Positions 1 through 9,150 of a stretch of DNA of 64,000 bases are shown here, in pieces. Source of the DNA: CAZCDS01 sp964497585 (lineage in GTDB: Bacteria > Desulfobacterota > Desulfomonilia > Desulfomonilales > Desulfomonilaceae); assembly GCA_964497585.1 (NCBI GenBank), contig CAZCDS010000010.1:81822-145821 (forward strand), written 5' to 3'. The notes under the pieces were generated by a model, which worked only from the letters and a program-made list of their open reading frames with translations, did not search any database and was not told where the DNA came from. Made by a program: the position numbers and the translations under genes. Position 1 is the stretch's first letter. Every line of letters starts with the position of its first letter.

Positions 1-1142
1 TGCTTGATGAGGTCGGACGTGAACTCGGTGATATGCACCATCTTGGTCGACGTGGCATTCTCGAACGTCGTGCCGGTAAAGGGTGAGACGGGCTCTTCGA
101 GGAAGTCCGTCGGGCCGTTCATGGTATCCATGTACTGATGAATAACCCGCCACATGTGGCCGCATTCACCGCCGAGGATCCATTTGACGCCAAGCCGTTT
201 GGCCTCCGCATATATCTTCGCGTTCAACTGCTTGATCGTCTCGTGGGACGTGAAGAGGCCGAAATTTCCCCCTTCCGACGCATACGTGCTCCACGTGTAA
301 TCAAGGTCCAGATAGTCGAACAAGAGTAGGTACCCCATGAAGGTGTACGTGCCCGGATCGGCGAAATAGTCCCCTGAAGGCACCACGAAGAGGATTTCCG
401 CGCCTTTCTTATTGACGGGGAGTTTCACCTTTCTCCCGGTTACCTCCTCGAGGTCATCCTGGCAGAATTCCCACATGTCCATGAGACCGTGGGGCGGAAT
501 ACCCAGGTGGTTTCCCGTCCTGAAGCAGTTGGCCACAGGCTCCTGAACCCAGTTGATGTTCAGGCCCACGAGATTGAGCAGCTCGCGTCCCATCATCGTT
601 ATTTCCGCGGTGTCGATGCCGTAGGGACAGAAGACTGAGCAGCGACGACATTCCGTGCACTGGTAGAAGTAGTAGAACCACTCCTTGAGCACGTCGAGCG
701 TCAACTTTCGGCCGCCGCCCAGCTTGCCGAAGATCCGGCCCATCCTCGTAAAATCGTTTCGGTAGACCGATCTGAGCAGCTCGGCTCGCAGCACGGGCAT
801 GTTCTTCGGGTCACCGCCGCCGAGGAAGAAATGGCACTTGTCCGCGCATGCTCCGCACCTGACACAGATGTCCATGAAGAGCCTGAAGGAACGAAACTTC
901 TCGAGACGCTGCCGCATTCCCTCGAGGATCGTCTTGTGCCAATCGTCCGGCAGCTTCCAATCCTCGTCCGTGGGGGACCATTCCCGGGGATTGGGCATTT
1001 CCATGTATCTGAGATTCTTGGCGGCACCGGGAAAGCTGTAGGTACCCTCTCTAAAATTCGCCCGCTTGTCCATCCACGAATCCTCGGGCGGCTTGTAATC
1101 TATCTGCATATCTTCCGCTTTGGGAAGGCCTTCGAATGACAT
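1..1142 (-). CDS. dsrK: DsrK, iron-sulfur subunit of the DsrMKJOP sulfite-reduction complex (partial, 3' end beyond window)
   Basis: The reading frame is open from an ATG at 1142 to the left edge (about 380 residues; the C-terminus lies outside). Translation shows two ferredoxin-type cysteine clusters, CVRCGACADKC and, about 70 residues later, CTECRRCSVFCP, followed by a conserved GECGHMWR segment. This is the layout of heterodisulfide-reductase HdrD-like DsrK proteins. DsrK is the cytoplasm-facing catalytic Fe-S subunit that takes electrons from menaquinol via DsrM and passes them to DsrC trisulfide in dissimilatory sulfite reduction. The stop of dsrM (1146) is 3 bases upstream, so the two are one transcription unit reading leftwards; dsrJOP would be expected just outside. 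A bare HdrD relative is the alternative, but the DsrM neighbour makes DsrK the better call. Confidence 0.93.
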   Translation of the reverse strand, partial: MSFEGLPKAEDMQIDYKPPEDSWMDKRANFREGTYSFPGAAKNLRYMEMPNPREWSPTDEDWKLPDDWHKTILEGMRQRLEKFRSFRLFMDICVRCGACADKCHFFLGGGDPKNMPVLRAELLRSVYRNDFTRMGRIFGKLGGGRKLTLDVLKEWFYYFYQCTECRRCSVFCPYGIDTAEITMMGRELLNLVGLNINWVQEPVANCFRTGNHLGIPPHGLMDMWEFCQDDLEEVTGRKVKLPVNKKGAEILFVVPSGDYFADPGTYTFMGYLLLFDYLDLDYTWSTYASEGGNFGLFTSHETIKQLNAKIYAEAKRLGVKWILGGECGHMWRVIHQYMDTMNGPTDFLEEPVSPFTGTTFENATSTKMVHITEFTSDLIK

Positions 1143-1145
1143 TTC

Positions 1146-2150
1146 CTACTCCTTTTCCACCGGTAATCCGACTGCTTTCATTTTCTCCCTGAAATCGTCC
1201 TCGTACTCTTCGTACGTGTGGACCTTCACCGGGTAGTTCCACGGATTGATGTGTCTCACCATGCGATTGTTGTTCGCCTGGTTTCTCGTCGGGCTGAGAA
1301 AGACTCCCGGCGCGTGCAGCAACTTACTGAATGGGAAATAGGCCAAAAGACAACATACCAGGAACAGATGAACGTAGAAGATCAATCCTATCCCGTCGGG
1401 GGCCGCCGGGCTAAAGCTCGCCAGACCCATGGTAAGCTCCTTGACCTTCAGGAGGTTAACTTTGTAGATCTGTCGCATCAGCACTCCCGAAATGCCGATA
1501 CCAAGTATCAGGAAAAGGGCGAAATAGTCCGCGGGCAGGGAGAGGTACCGGAGCTGCGGGATAACTACCCTGCGCAAGAAGAGAAAGGCGGCCGCAGCGA
1601 GGAACGCTACGTCCGTCAGGAAGAGAGTGGGAATAAAGATATCGAAGAAACCGTCAAGCGATTCCAGTGTCTGGACAAAGAACGGAATCGGTTCCGTAAA
1701 GAAACGCAGGTGTCTCAATACGATGGTGAGAAACGCGTAGTGGAATAAGATGCCCGCCAGCCACAGCCACTTGGAAGACGCGAACGTCAGCCTCGGGCCC
1801 TCCCTGATTTCACCTCTGATGTTCCTGAACAGGGAACGAAAAAGGAATACTTCCAGGAACATCCTGCCCACCACTTGCCAGTTGTTGGACGGGCAGTCCA
1901 ATTTCGCCTGTTTCATCCATGGCAGCGATTTTGCCTGGCCGCAGGTAGTGGAGATAGCAAAAGGAACCGGCACCTTGGCCCATTGTAGGACCCGAATGAT
2001 AATGCCGGCAAAAAATATGGCCAGTGCCGCGTACGGGATCCAGATCCCGAAAAGGCTATTCAGGCCGATCGTCCCCACTCCCAGGAGTGAAACCAAGACC
2101 AGGAATATCACGATGAACAGGGCTGAGAACACCGAAAACCATGCACTCAT
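1146..2150 (-). CDS. dsrM: DsrM, cytochrome b membrane subunit of DsrMKJOP
   Basis: 334-residue polytopic membrane protein of the NarI/respiratory nitrate reductase gamma type. The N-terminus begins with a long hydrophobic helix and a second follows. Then comes a soluble loop with TTCGQAKSLPW and KLDCPSNNW, typical of DsrM, and three or more further helices containing histidines that could bind heme b. In the family it oxidises menaquinol and hands electrons to DsrK. The start is placed at ATG 2150 rather than the in-frame GTG at 2159 because a GAGGTG ribosome-binding site sits about 6 bases upstream of the ATG. It lies 3 bases upstream of dsrK and directly after the RsbRD_N-domain gene, in one minus-strand operon. 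Confidence 0.93.
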   Translation of the reverse strand: MSAWFSVFSALFIVIFLVLVSLLGVGTIGLNSLFGIWIPYAALAIFFAGIIIRVLQWAKVPVPFAISTTCGQAKSLPWMKQAKLDCPSNNWQVVGRMFLEVFLFRSLFRNIRGEIREGPRLTFASSKWLWLAGILFHYAFLTIVLRHLRFFTEPIPFFVQTLESLDGFFDIFIPTLFLTDVAFLAAAAFLFLRRVVIPQLRYLSLPADYFALFLILGIGISGVLMRQIYKVNLLKVKELTMGLASFSPAAPDGIGLIFYVHLFLVCCLLAYFPFSKLLHAPGVFLSPTRNQANNNRMVRHINPWNYPVKVHTYEEYEDDFREKMKAVGLPVEKE

Positions 2151-2176
2151 ATGCCACACCTCGCTGTATGTTTAAG

Positions 2177-2725
2177 CTATTCCGGCTCTAGCTCCTCGGG
2201 CACACATTCTCCCCTGGACTCCCACACCTGGCATGCCCGCTCCACGATACGGGAGTACCTCCTCTTGAACTCGTTGGTCTTGAGTTCGTAAATCTTTTCC
2301 CTGCACTGCATGTATATGTTGAAGGCTAAAAGCGAAAGTTTATCGATTCCAGCCTCGAATGTCAACAACTGTTCCAGGTCGCGTCCCTCACGGACACGCA
2401 GCCGTATCGCGTCCCGCACAATGGCCTTCAGTTCGAAAATGAACCCCAGAGCCTGAGCCGGGGTAAAGCCCTGAATAGCTCTGATCCGAATGATGTCGTC
2501 GAGAACGCTGATGACTTCGTCGCATTCCAACTCTTGCCCGCTGACCAGGCAATCGAAAAGGCACGACACCCCCTCGGAAATCGTCGACCCGACCGGATTA
2601 GTGATTAGCCTGCGCTTGGCAGCCAGAAATTTCCGGGCATCCTCCGGATAGGTTGCCAATATCACGGCGAACCACTTATCTACAATAGAGTCCCTCTTCT
2701 CGCGCAGGATCGTCTCCAGACTCAT
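2177..2725 (-). CDS. RsbRD N-terminal-domain protein, first gene of the dsr operon
   Basis: 182-residue, mostly helical, soluble protein. The start reads MSLETILREKRDSIVDKW and the segment FTPAQALGFIFELK is characteristic of the RsbRD_N (RsbT co-antagonist N-terminal, globin-like) family. No STAS domain follows, so this is a stand-alone sensor-like module. It lies 26 bases upstream of the dsrM start and is co-directional. Genes with this domain are, from memory, frequent next to dsrMKJOP in sulfate reducers; a role in sensing or assembling the redox complex is an inference. The family itself does not define a reaction. Confidence 0.8.
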   Translation of the reverse strand: MSLETILREKRDSIVDKWFAVILATYPEDARKFLAAKRRLITNPVGSTISEGVSCLFDCLVSGQELECDEVISVLDDIIRIRAIQGFTPAQALGFIFELKAIVRDAIRLRVREGRDLEQLLTFEAGIDKLSLLAFNIYMQCREKIYELKTNEFKRRYSRIVERACQVWESRGECVPEELEPE

Positions 2726-3372
2726 TTTCTCGCGTACCTCGGAGTTCTAAGGCGCAGACGCCATGAACTCCGACCGGTCGCCCTCGCCGATGCCGGTCGG
2801 AATCGTGAACGTGCGCGGCGCCGGCTTCACGACTCGCACCTGGGTGTTGAATGGACTTTTCGTCCTCATGCCTGGCTGGGGATCTGTAGCGGGAAAACGG
2901 GTAGTGCGTGAGTCCTTCGTGACAGTTTCGAAGTCTTGCGCGATCCCGGTCGGCCCGATGTCCGACCGGACCCTCGCGGTGATTCCGATACTCCGTCCAC
3001 GCCTCTCACGGGGATGTAGAGGCGCGGCCGACCCGAACCCACCAATCCGTGACGTCTCGTTTTAATTCCCTGCCCGGAGCTGACTCCACGGGCGATCAGC
3101 CGTGCTAAGGACCGAATTAAGCTACATTTAATACACTTTTTGAGCGTGCATGTCAAGAATAATGACGGCCGTTCACTGGGGGACTCAACGGATCTCCGTG
3201 TCCTCCTATTCGCTGCCAAGTTTCCTTGTCGGAACCGGGATGCAGGAGGCCGCGGTCCTGACGAGATCCTCTCTCGGTACCCGGTCCTTCCCCGCAACCT
3301 ATGGCGAAGCCAGAGCCCATGGAAGAGGGGCCGTGAGCGGCGCCCGTCTCTCTCAGCCATGTAGCTTGCCGT
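2726..3372. other. Long non-coding leader region upstream of the dsr operon
   Basis: About 650 bases separate the dsr operon from the pentapeptide-repeat gene. Overlapping open frames exist on both strands (for example minus-strand 2866-3360), but they lack a convincing ribosome-binding site and read as low-complexity Arg/Ser/Pro protein. The motif GACCGG/CCGGTCGG recurs around 2770-2800 and 2948-2972. Near 3105-3135 there is an AT-rich patch that could hold a dsr promoter. No known RNA family was recognised. Confidence 0.4.
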
Positions 3373-4854
3373 TCAGGCTTTCTTCCTGAATTTGATCCCT
3401 TTGATATTCTTGATCTGCGCGCTCCTGAAACTTGTCTTGGCGATCTTCACCCCACTGAAATCAGCCCCGTCGATGGTCGCCCAGGAGAAGTCCGCCTGAG
3501 TCAGGTCTGCTCTGACCAGTCGCGTGTTGTGCATATTCACGCCGCTCAATTTCGTCCCGACGAGGCTGGCTCCGGACAAATCCGCATTATCGAGCCTCGC
3601 TCCGTGGAGGTCTGCGCCTGCAAGATTAGCTCGGCTGAACTGAACTGCGGCGAGATTCGCACCAGTAAGGCTGGCTCCATCCAGGCGGGCTCCGGCAAGG
3701 TTGGCCTGCGTCAAGTTTGCCTTGTCCAGTCTGGCGCGGGTCAGCACGGCCCCTCTCAGGTCTGCGCGAGAGAGATCGGCTCCGTCCATCCTCGTTTCTG
3801 TGAGATTAGCGCTGACGAGCTGAGTTCCGGTAAGGGCAGCCTCCATAAGTTCCGCGTTGGTGATCTGGGCGCCTTCGGCGATGGCCTCTGACAAATTGAT
3901 CCCTCTCATCAACGCGTTCCTGAAGGTGGCGCCCTTCAGGACGGCCCTCGTCAGGCGTGCCTCCGTGAGTTCCGCCTCGCTGAAATCGCCTCCGGAGAAA
4001 TCCCCATCGGAAAGATTGGCCCCGGCCATTTTTGCGCTGTCCAGCACTGCGGCCTGGGCCTTTACTCGCTGGAGCTTGGCGCCTCCCAGCTTTGCCGAGG
4101 AGAGGATCGCTTCTCGGAGATCTGCGTCCGCCAAATCGATGCCGACCATGTTCGCGTCAGACATTCGAGACTGCGAAAGGTTGGATTTGCTCAGACTGGC
4201 CATGCCCATGTCCGCTCTCTCCAGCACTGCCCCGGAGAGATTCACGCTGCTGAACTTCGCCTTTGCAAGAATAGCGAAGGAAAGCTCAGCGCCTTCCATA
4301 ACATTTCCGACCAATTGAACCCCGCCGAAGTTGGCCCCTCCGAGCTGGGCTCTCGTGAAATCGACCTTAGCAAGTTTGGCCTTGGTGAGCTTCTGAGAGG
4401 TGAGATTCGCGCCGGCGAGGTTTGCAGAAGTCAGGTCTGCGTTATCAAGCTTGGCCTTGTCGAGGTTAGCGCCCTGGAGATTCGCTTCGGTGAGGTTCGC
4501 GCCGTACAGTGCTGTGCCGGCGAGGTTTGCCTTGGCGAGATCCGCGTTTGACAGGTCAGCCCCGTCCAATATGGACCCCGAAAGGTCGGCTCTCGACAGA
4601 TCAGCGCCTCCGAGGATTGCACCGGTGAGATCGATTCCGGAGAGATCGGCGTCCGCAAAATCCGCGCCGTACAACCTCGCTCCCTCCGGTTTCTTGTCCT
4701 TGGTCGTACTCAGCCCAAGTTTCGATTTGATCTTGGAGAGCGACACCCCGCCCCCGAACTGCACCGCCTCCTCAGTAACGAGCTTGAGAGATGCGCCCGT
4801 ACCTTTGAATATCACGTCCCCGGTCTTTCTGTGCTTGATTTCGAACTTCGGCAT
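3373..4854 (-). CDS. Large pentapeptide-repeat protein
   Basis: 493 residues. After a short N-terminal module of about 55 residues containing KHRKTGDVIFKG, essentially the whole protein (about 60-480) is built from A(D/N)LXX pentapeptides, the pattern that folds into a right-handed quadrilateral beta-helix. A basic C-terminal tail ends in FRKKA. No signal peptide is visible, so it should be cytoplasmic. The start is taken at ATG 4854 (GGGGAGA ribosome-binding site) rather than TTG 4860. Family members include DNA-gyrase-protecting DNA mimics (Qnr/MfpA), but this one is more than twice as long and nothing here fixes a target. Monocistronic, minus strand. Confidence 0.88.
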   Translation of the reverse strand: MPKFEIKHRKTGDVIFKGTGASLKLVTEEAVQFGGGVSLSKIKSKLGLSTTKDKKPEGARLYGADFADADLSGIDLTGAILGGADLSRADLSGSILDGADLSNADLAKANLAGTALYGANLTEANLQGANLDKAKLDNADLTSANLAGANLTSQKLTKAKLAKVDFTRAQLGGANFGGVQLVGNVMEGAELSFAILAKAKFSSVNLSGAVLERADMGMASLSKSNLSQSRMSDANMVGIDLADADLREAILSSAKLGGAKLQRVKAQAAVLDSAKMAGANLSDGDFSGGDFSEAELTEARLTRAVLKGATFRNALMRGINLSEAIAEGAQITNAELMEAALTGTQLVSANLTETRMDGADLSRADLRGAVLTRARLDKANLTQANLAGARLDGASLTGANLAAVQFSRANLAGADLHGARLDNADLSGASLVGTKLSGVNMHNTRLVRADLTQADFSWATIDGADFSGVKIAKTSFRSAQIKNIKGIKFRKKA

Positions 4855-4912
4855 ACCCAATCTCCCCGGACGTAAGATGAACTCAATATATCACCTGCGG
4901 GGTGGGATTCCG

Positions 4913-5797
4913 TCAACAATTGTTTGCGGTTCCGACCTGCCGGCCACTGTTTTCCGGCTTGCGCGCAGTGACAATCATCTGGTGACCGAATTTGGTCAGC
5001 CCGATCATTCCGTCGATGATTTTCCTCACAGGGCTTAATGCGGGTCTGCCTGGCGGCAAAGTCCTCTCGGGGTGGTAGAGTTTCCGTCTCAGGTTGAACG
5101 ATCGGGTCCTGATCACTATGTCCGAGAAGCCCACCTTGGCAAGCAACCCGGTAATCGTTACCGGTTCGAAAAGAAAGATATGATCCGATCCATTGATGTA
5201 GACCCATTCGGGCCCGTTTATCCAGTATGACAAAGACGCGAAATTGGTTGTGGAAAGGCGCACCTGACCTCCCGGTCTCAAAGACCGAAAAATATTCTCC
5301 ATCGCTCGCCTCGGGGACCGGAGGTGCTCGATCACATCCCAGATCCTCACCACGTCGACCGATCCAGGAGGGACTTCGAACTCCTCCGCAGGTTCCGCGA
5401 GGACACGAGAAATGGAGCGCTCTGCAAGGTGTTTCCGCGCGTCGCAGTTCACTTCGACTGCCCACGTCTCCCATCCGGCACGAGAGGCCTCGGCGAGGAA
5501 CCAACCGCGTCCCGGACCGACTTCCAGGATTCTGTTGAGGCGCCGAAAGGGCTCGAGCCGCCTCAGCTCCCTGCGCAACCGCCGCGTCTGGGCCGGGGTC
5601 AAGCTATCCTCCCCCATCTCTCCTGTTCCCGAGTTCCGCTGAATTTCCAGATGGTCAGCGAGCCGCGGGTTGACGAAGACCGTCCCGCAGGTACGGCAGC
5701 GAACATGCCGGAATCCTTCCTTCACAAAAAGGACGTCATGATCCCCGCTTCCGCAGATGTCGCAAGGGACCGACGTTTTCTTCTCGTAGTCGGGCAT
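4913..5797 (-). CDS. Class I SAM-dependent methyltransferase with N-terminal zinc ribbon
   Basis: 294 residues. Residues about 13-40 hold CDICGSGDHD and CRTCGTVFVNPRL, a C-X2-C ... C-X2-C zinc-ribbon head. It is followed by a Rossmann methyltransferase domain with motif I EVGPGRGWF, an acidic motif AVEVN, and VDVVRIWDVIEHL. This architecture is common in methyltransferases of cell-surface glycan, O-antigen or nucleotide-sugar clusters, but no glycan genes are nearby, so the substrate is unknown. Separated from the downstream pentapeptide-repeat gene by 58 bases on the same strand, so the two may share a transcript. Confidence 0.85.
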   Translation of the reverse strand: MPDYEKKTSVPCDICGSGDHDVLFVKEGFRHVRCRTCGTVFVNPRLADHLEIQRNSGTGEMGEDSLTPAQTRRLRRELRRLEPFRRLNRILEVGPGRGWFLAEASRAGWETWAVEVNCDARKHLAERSISRVLAEPAEEFEVPPGSVDVVRIWDVIEHLRSPRRAMENIFRSLRPGGQVRLSTTNFASLSYWINGPEWVYINGSDHIFLFEPVTITGLLAKVGFSDIVIRTRSFNLRRKLYHPERTLPPGRPALSPVRKIIDGMIGLTKFGHQMIVTARKPENSGRQVGTANNC

Positions 5798-5978
5798 GCT
5801 TCAGCTTCCCATCGGATCACGGATTCGCGATTCTCTTCCTCTTCTCATAGCATACAATGACCGCACTGTGGCAAGAGAGGCGGGAAGGGTGCCGCACACG
5901 CCAGAAGGAATCGGTCTTGATGGGCCGGACGATTCGTGGTAGGGATGCCTGAATCGGAGAAACGACCGAGGTCTGAAC

Positions 5979-6578
5979 GTGGAACTGAAAGCAGTCGCAG
6001 ACTTCCTTTTTGAAGTGGGAATGCTCAAACGCACGCCGCGGTCGGGGTTTCAATTCCTGGGAACCGGGCGTGAGACGGTAGCCGAACACAGCCTCCGCTG
6101 TGCCATAATAGGTTACGTGCTCGCACGAATGTCGGACAGCCTCTGCACAGAGAAGGTGGTGTACATGTGCCTTTTCCACGATCTCGTGGAAGCGCGGACC
6201 GGCGACCTGAATTATGTGAACAAGAAGTACGTCGAAGCGGACGAGAGCGCCGCGCTGCAGGACATGACGTCCGGTCTCCCTTTCGGCTCGGAGATTCGAA
6301 CGCTGACGATAGAGTTCAACGAGCGCGATACCCCCGAAGCGCAGGCAGCCCACGACGCGGACCAGATCGAAATGATTCTCCAACTCAAGGAGCTTGGCGA
6401 CCTCGGCAACCGTTACTCGAACGATTGGATATCCGCGGCTATGAAGAGGCTGCGCACCGATGACGGCAAGCGGCTCGCCAGAAGTATATTGAACACCGAT
6501 TTTTCCGCGTGGTGGTTCAAGGAGAAAGAGGACACGTGGTGGGTCGACGGCAACTCGAACGCTCGCAGCGACAAGTAG
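5979..6578 (+). CDS. HD-domain phosphohydrolase, YfbR/HDDC2-like 5'-deoxynucleotidase
   Basis: 199 residues. The HD signature is complete: AEHSLR (first His, about residue 33), LFHDLVEARTGD (the HD pair), and HDADQIEM further on (final Asp). These are the metal ligands of the YfbR/HDDC2 group, which removes the 5'-phosphate from deoxyribonucleoside monophosphates in dNTP homeostasis. The starting codon is GTG 5979, preceded by a weak GAGG at about 5968. It is divergent from the methyltransferase and followed about 108 bases later by the CHAT-like gene. The substrate is inferred from the family. Confidence 0.85.
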   Translation: MELKAVADFLFEVGMLKRTPRSGFQFLGTGRETVAEHSLRCAIIGYVLARMSDSLCTEKVVYMCLFHDLVEARTGDLNYVNKKYVEADESAALQDMTSGLPFGSEIRTLTIEFNERDTPEAQAAHDADQIEMILQLKELGDLGNRYSNDWISAAMKRLRTDDGKRLARSILNTDFSAWWFKEKEDTWWVDGNSNARSDK

Positions 6579-6685
6579 CCGAGCTTTGTGACGTCTTTGC
6601 GAGAAGGAAGACCTCCATTTGACCGAGCCCCAGGGCCAAGACCACCGGGTTCGGACCAACGAGCACGGCTCGGGGGGTTCACTTT

Positions 6686-8815
6686 GTGTCCATATCAGCA
6701 CAAACGCGGTGCAACGTTTCCATGTATCGTAGAATCAGTCAATCCAAAGAATCCGGGACGACTCCACTCCCCTCACACGAGGAAACAGAACACGGGGATA
6801 AGGACCTTCCGCGGACATCAAGCGCCTCGCCCCATCCATGCCCGCGAGTAGCTGAGCAGCGCTTGTTTCAACAGATTGCGGTCACAGTGTCGAGTGTCGT
6901 TCTGGGGCTCGTGATCCATCTTTTCCTGTTCGGCGCGGGAGAAGTGGCCTACCCTGCCTGGGACGTCGGAGAACATTCCCGGCCGAGTCACGAGAAGCCC
7001 GCTGGAGCCTCGGCACGACTAGCCAAAAAGGATCAGGTACGGGGCAGGCGGTATCAATGGCTCTTTGGGCAACAGAATCGGGAGCCGGCCCACGAACCGG
7101 CAAGCACCGCCATACTGAAGGAATTTGACCGACAGATCAAGCAGGCCCGTAAGCTCTACCTCGGGGGGGATTCCGAGAAAGCCGTTCTCAAGTATCGAAG
7201 TGCCATAGATCGGTTCGAGTCGTTGGTCGACGCGCTTCCGGCAGCTCATCCTCTGCTGCCCGAGATGGAAGAACGTTTCGGGGTCTACGAGGAGCTTGCC
7301 ACGAAAATCATGGGGCCACTCGGGAGCGAGCCGCAAGCGGCACAGGCCTCTCAGATATTCTACCTCATGGAGAAGCGGCGGATCTCCCGGCGGAACCTTA
7401 CTCTTAAGAAGGCCGGGGTATCGGCCTTCTCCGGAGTCCCGCGACAGCTTCTCGATGAAGAGGCCAGGATACTTGCAGAACTGACGCAGCTCCGGCAAGC
7501 CCCGCCCTCTTCCGAGAATCGCCGGAAACAGGAACGACTCAAACAGCGGCTGGGCCAAGTGAGAAGCACACTGCAAAGAACTTCCACCCGGTACGCTCTT
7601 CTCCGGAGAGGACTCCCCGTCTCGCTGGGAGAGGTCCGCCGAGATCTCTTGCGAAAGCATGAGATGATTCTCGACTTCAACCTCTTTCGCGAACGCATGG
7701 TCGTGGGCGTGATCACTTCCCAAAGGGCTCTCTATTACCAATTTTCTGCCCATAGACCCGAGATATCCAAGGGCGTTTTCATGCTCCAGGACAAACTCAG
7801 GGAGTTCACGATCAGCGGCAAGCCAAGCTTCATGGGTCATGCCTGGAGAGAGCCGGCTCGGCGACTTTATCGGACGCTCCTGGGTAATCTCCCTCCTCTA
7901 CCCGAAGGCAAGACAACCATTTTCCTGATCCCGGACGGATCACTCTGGTACCTGCCGATCTCCATACTTCTCGATGCGGAGGACCGGCCCTTCGGCAAGG
8001 ACCGGCTTGTCTCACTGATCCCCTCAGCGGACATGCTCAAGTTCGCTCGATCCGTGAGGCGAAGCTCCAAGGGCCTCAAAAAGCGTACAGGGCTGTTGCT
8101 CTTTGAGTCTCTGCCATGGGTTTCGGAGGAGGATGCCCGCAAGGCCTTCTCCCCGAACTCACCTCCCAAAGGAAAACGCAAGAGGAAGAAGGAACCCTCC
8201 GAAGGCGAGAAAATACAGCGGATCATCCTCAAGAGCCCCGTGTATCCGAAGCCGTCAGAGATCGTCAGGAAGATCCAGCGGTTGTTCAGCAAGTTCGATG
8301 CTTGGGTTGGGCAAGCCGCTACAGCCAGTCACTTGCTGAAACGGGAGAGCCGCTCTGCTGATGTCTCGGTCCTAGCCCTCCCGCTGGCGGTCACGGACGC
8401 GGTGGAGGGAAATCGGGAACCCACTTTCTTCTTTTCGCCTGACAGGAAGGGAGATAGGCTTTTCAGAGTGAGGCGTTTCTTCGAGGTCCCGCTTCGTTCC
8501 CGATTAACCATTCTGCCCACCGCGTGGTTCGATATCCGAGCGAAGTCCACACCCGTCGGTGAGGGACCGCTGCTGCTCACCATTGCTATGACCTATGCGG
8601 GCTCGCACCTGTGCCTCCTGAACTACTCCAATCCGGGCTGGGGCAACGACGATCCGTTCCTGCTGGACGTGTTAAAGAATATCGCCGGCGGAATGGCTCC
8701 GGAACAGGCCTTGAAAGCTTACCAGCGGACAATGCCGGCAGGTCTGGATTCGTCATTTTCCGGAAAACCACCCGCGTGGGCGGGATGGCTCGTTGTAGGG
8801 GATCCGGGCACCTAG
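6686..8815 (+). CDS. Membrane-anchored CHAT-like protein lacking the catalytic His/Cys (pseudopeptidase)
   Basis: 709 residues from GTG 6686 (G-rich stretch just upstream; ATG 6722 is an alternative). A cytosolic N-terminal tail of about 60 residues precedes one transmembrane helix (about 65-82, VSSVVLGLVIHLFLFG). A helical, TPR-like region follows (about 140-330) and then a CHAT-type C-terminal half: a start strand near LFRERMVVGVI, a conserved PDGSLWYLPISIL, and the typical end GGMAPEQALKAYQ...WAGWLVVGDP. In active CHAT proteases (separase/caspase relatives) the dyad lies in H-G and SAC-E-T motifs. Here the equivalent strands read VLALPLAVTDA (about 560) and LTILPTAWFD (about 607), with neither His nor Cys. 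A Lys/Arg insert is present near 485-510. A scaffold or inactive relative is therefore likely. Confidence 0.75.
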   Translation: MSISAQTRCNVSMYRRISQSKESGTTPLPSHEETEHGDKDLPRTSSASPHPCPRVAEQRLFQQIAVTVSSVVLGLVIHLFLFGAGEVAYPAWDVGEHSRPSHEKPAGASARLAKKDQVRGRRYQWLFGQQNREPAHEPASTAILKEFDRQIKQARKLYLGGDSEKAVLKYRSAIDRFESLVDALPAAHPLLPEMEERFGVYEELATKIMGPLGSEPQAAQASQIFYLMEKRRISRRNLTLKKAGVSAFSGVPRQLLDEEARILAELTQLRQAPPSSENRRKQERLKQRLGQVRSTLQRTSTRYALLRRGLPVSLGEVRRDLLRKHEMILDFNLFRERMVVGVITSQRALYYQFSAHRPEISKGVFMLQDKLREFTISGKPSFMGHAWREPARRLYRTLLGNLPPLPEGKTTIFLIPDGSLWYLPISILLDAEDRPFGKDRLVSLIPSADMLKFARSVRRSSKGLKKRTGLLLFESLPWVSEEDARKAFSPNSPPKGKRKRKKEPSEGEKIQRIILKSPVYPKPSEIVRKIQRLFSKFDAWVGQAATASHLLKRESRSADVSVLALPLAVTDAVEGNREPTFFFSPDRKGDRLFRVRRFFEVPLRSRLTILPTAWFDIRAKSTPVGEGPLLLTIAMTYAGSHLCLLNYSNPGWGNDDPFLLDVLKNIAGGMAPEQALKAYQRTMPAGLDSSFSGKPPAWAGWLVVGDPGT

Positions 8816-8892
8816 ATTGCGCACGATGGGACTGTGACTTCGTGGGTCCGGAGGACGCGGAATGCTCCGCACCCCTATCGTCAGATGGGAAA

Positions 8893-9150
8893 TCAGGCGG
8901 AGATGTTCCTCCGGGCCAGCCTCGAGATGGTTCTTGACGCGGTGTTTCTGTGGTAGACGCCCTTGGAGACTCCCTTGCGGATTAGCTGTGAAGCCTCCTG
9001 CAAGAGCTTGCCGGCTTCAGGATCCTTTTCGTCGACTGCGGCCAAATACTTCTTGATCGAGCTTTTCACCCGTGATCTATAGGAAGCGTTTCTCAGACGT
9101 CGCTGCTCGTTCTGGCGCATCCGTTTGATTGCTGAGGCATGTGTCGCCAT
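8893..9150 (-). CDS. rpsT: 30S ribosomal protein S20
   Basis: 85 residues, start MATHASAIKRMRQNEQRR, strongly basic, with the typical S20 core SSIKKYLAAV and C-terminal ASRTISRLARR. S20 binds 16S rRNA early in 30S assembly. The family length is about 85-90 residues, so the start is set at ATG 9150; a longer frame to 9294 would overlap the murJ start and adds no S20 sequence. It is divergent from murJ, with 117 bases between the starts. Confidence 0.97.
   Translation of the reverse strand: MATHASAIKRMRQNEQRRLRNASYRSRVKSSIKKYLAAVDEKDPEAGKLLQEASQLIRKGVSKGVYHRNTASRTISRLARRNISA

Noticed and set aside
454..1027. Short minus-strand frames inside the left-edge region
   Set aside because: They are other-frame readings of the dsrK coding sequence, which is open to the edge in its own frame with two ferredoxin-type cysteine clusters.
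2866..3360. 164-codon minus-strand open frame upstream of dsr
   Set aside because: Low-complexity Arg/Ser composition, no ribosome-binding site and no family similarity.
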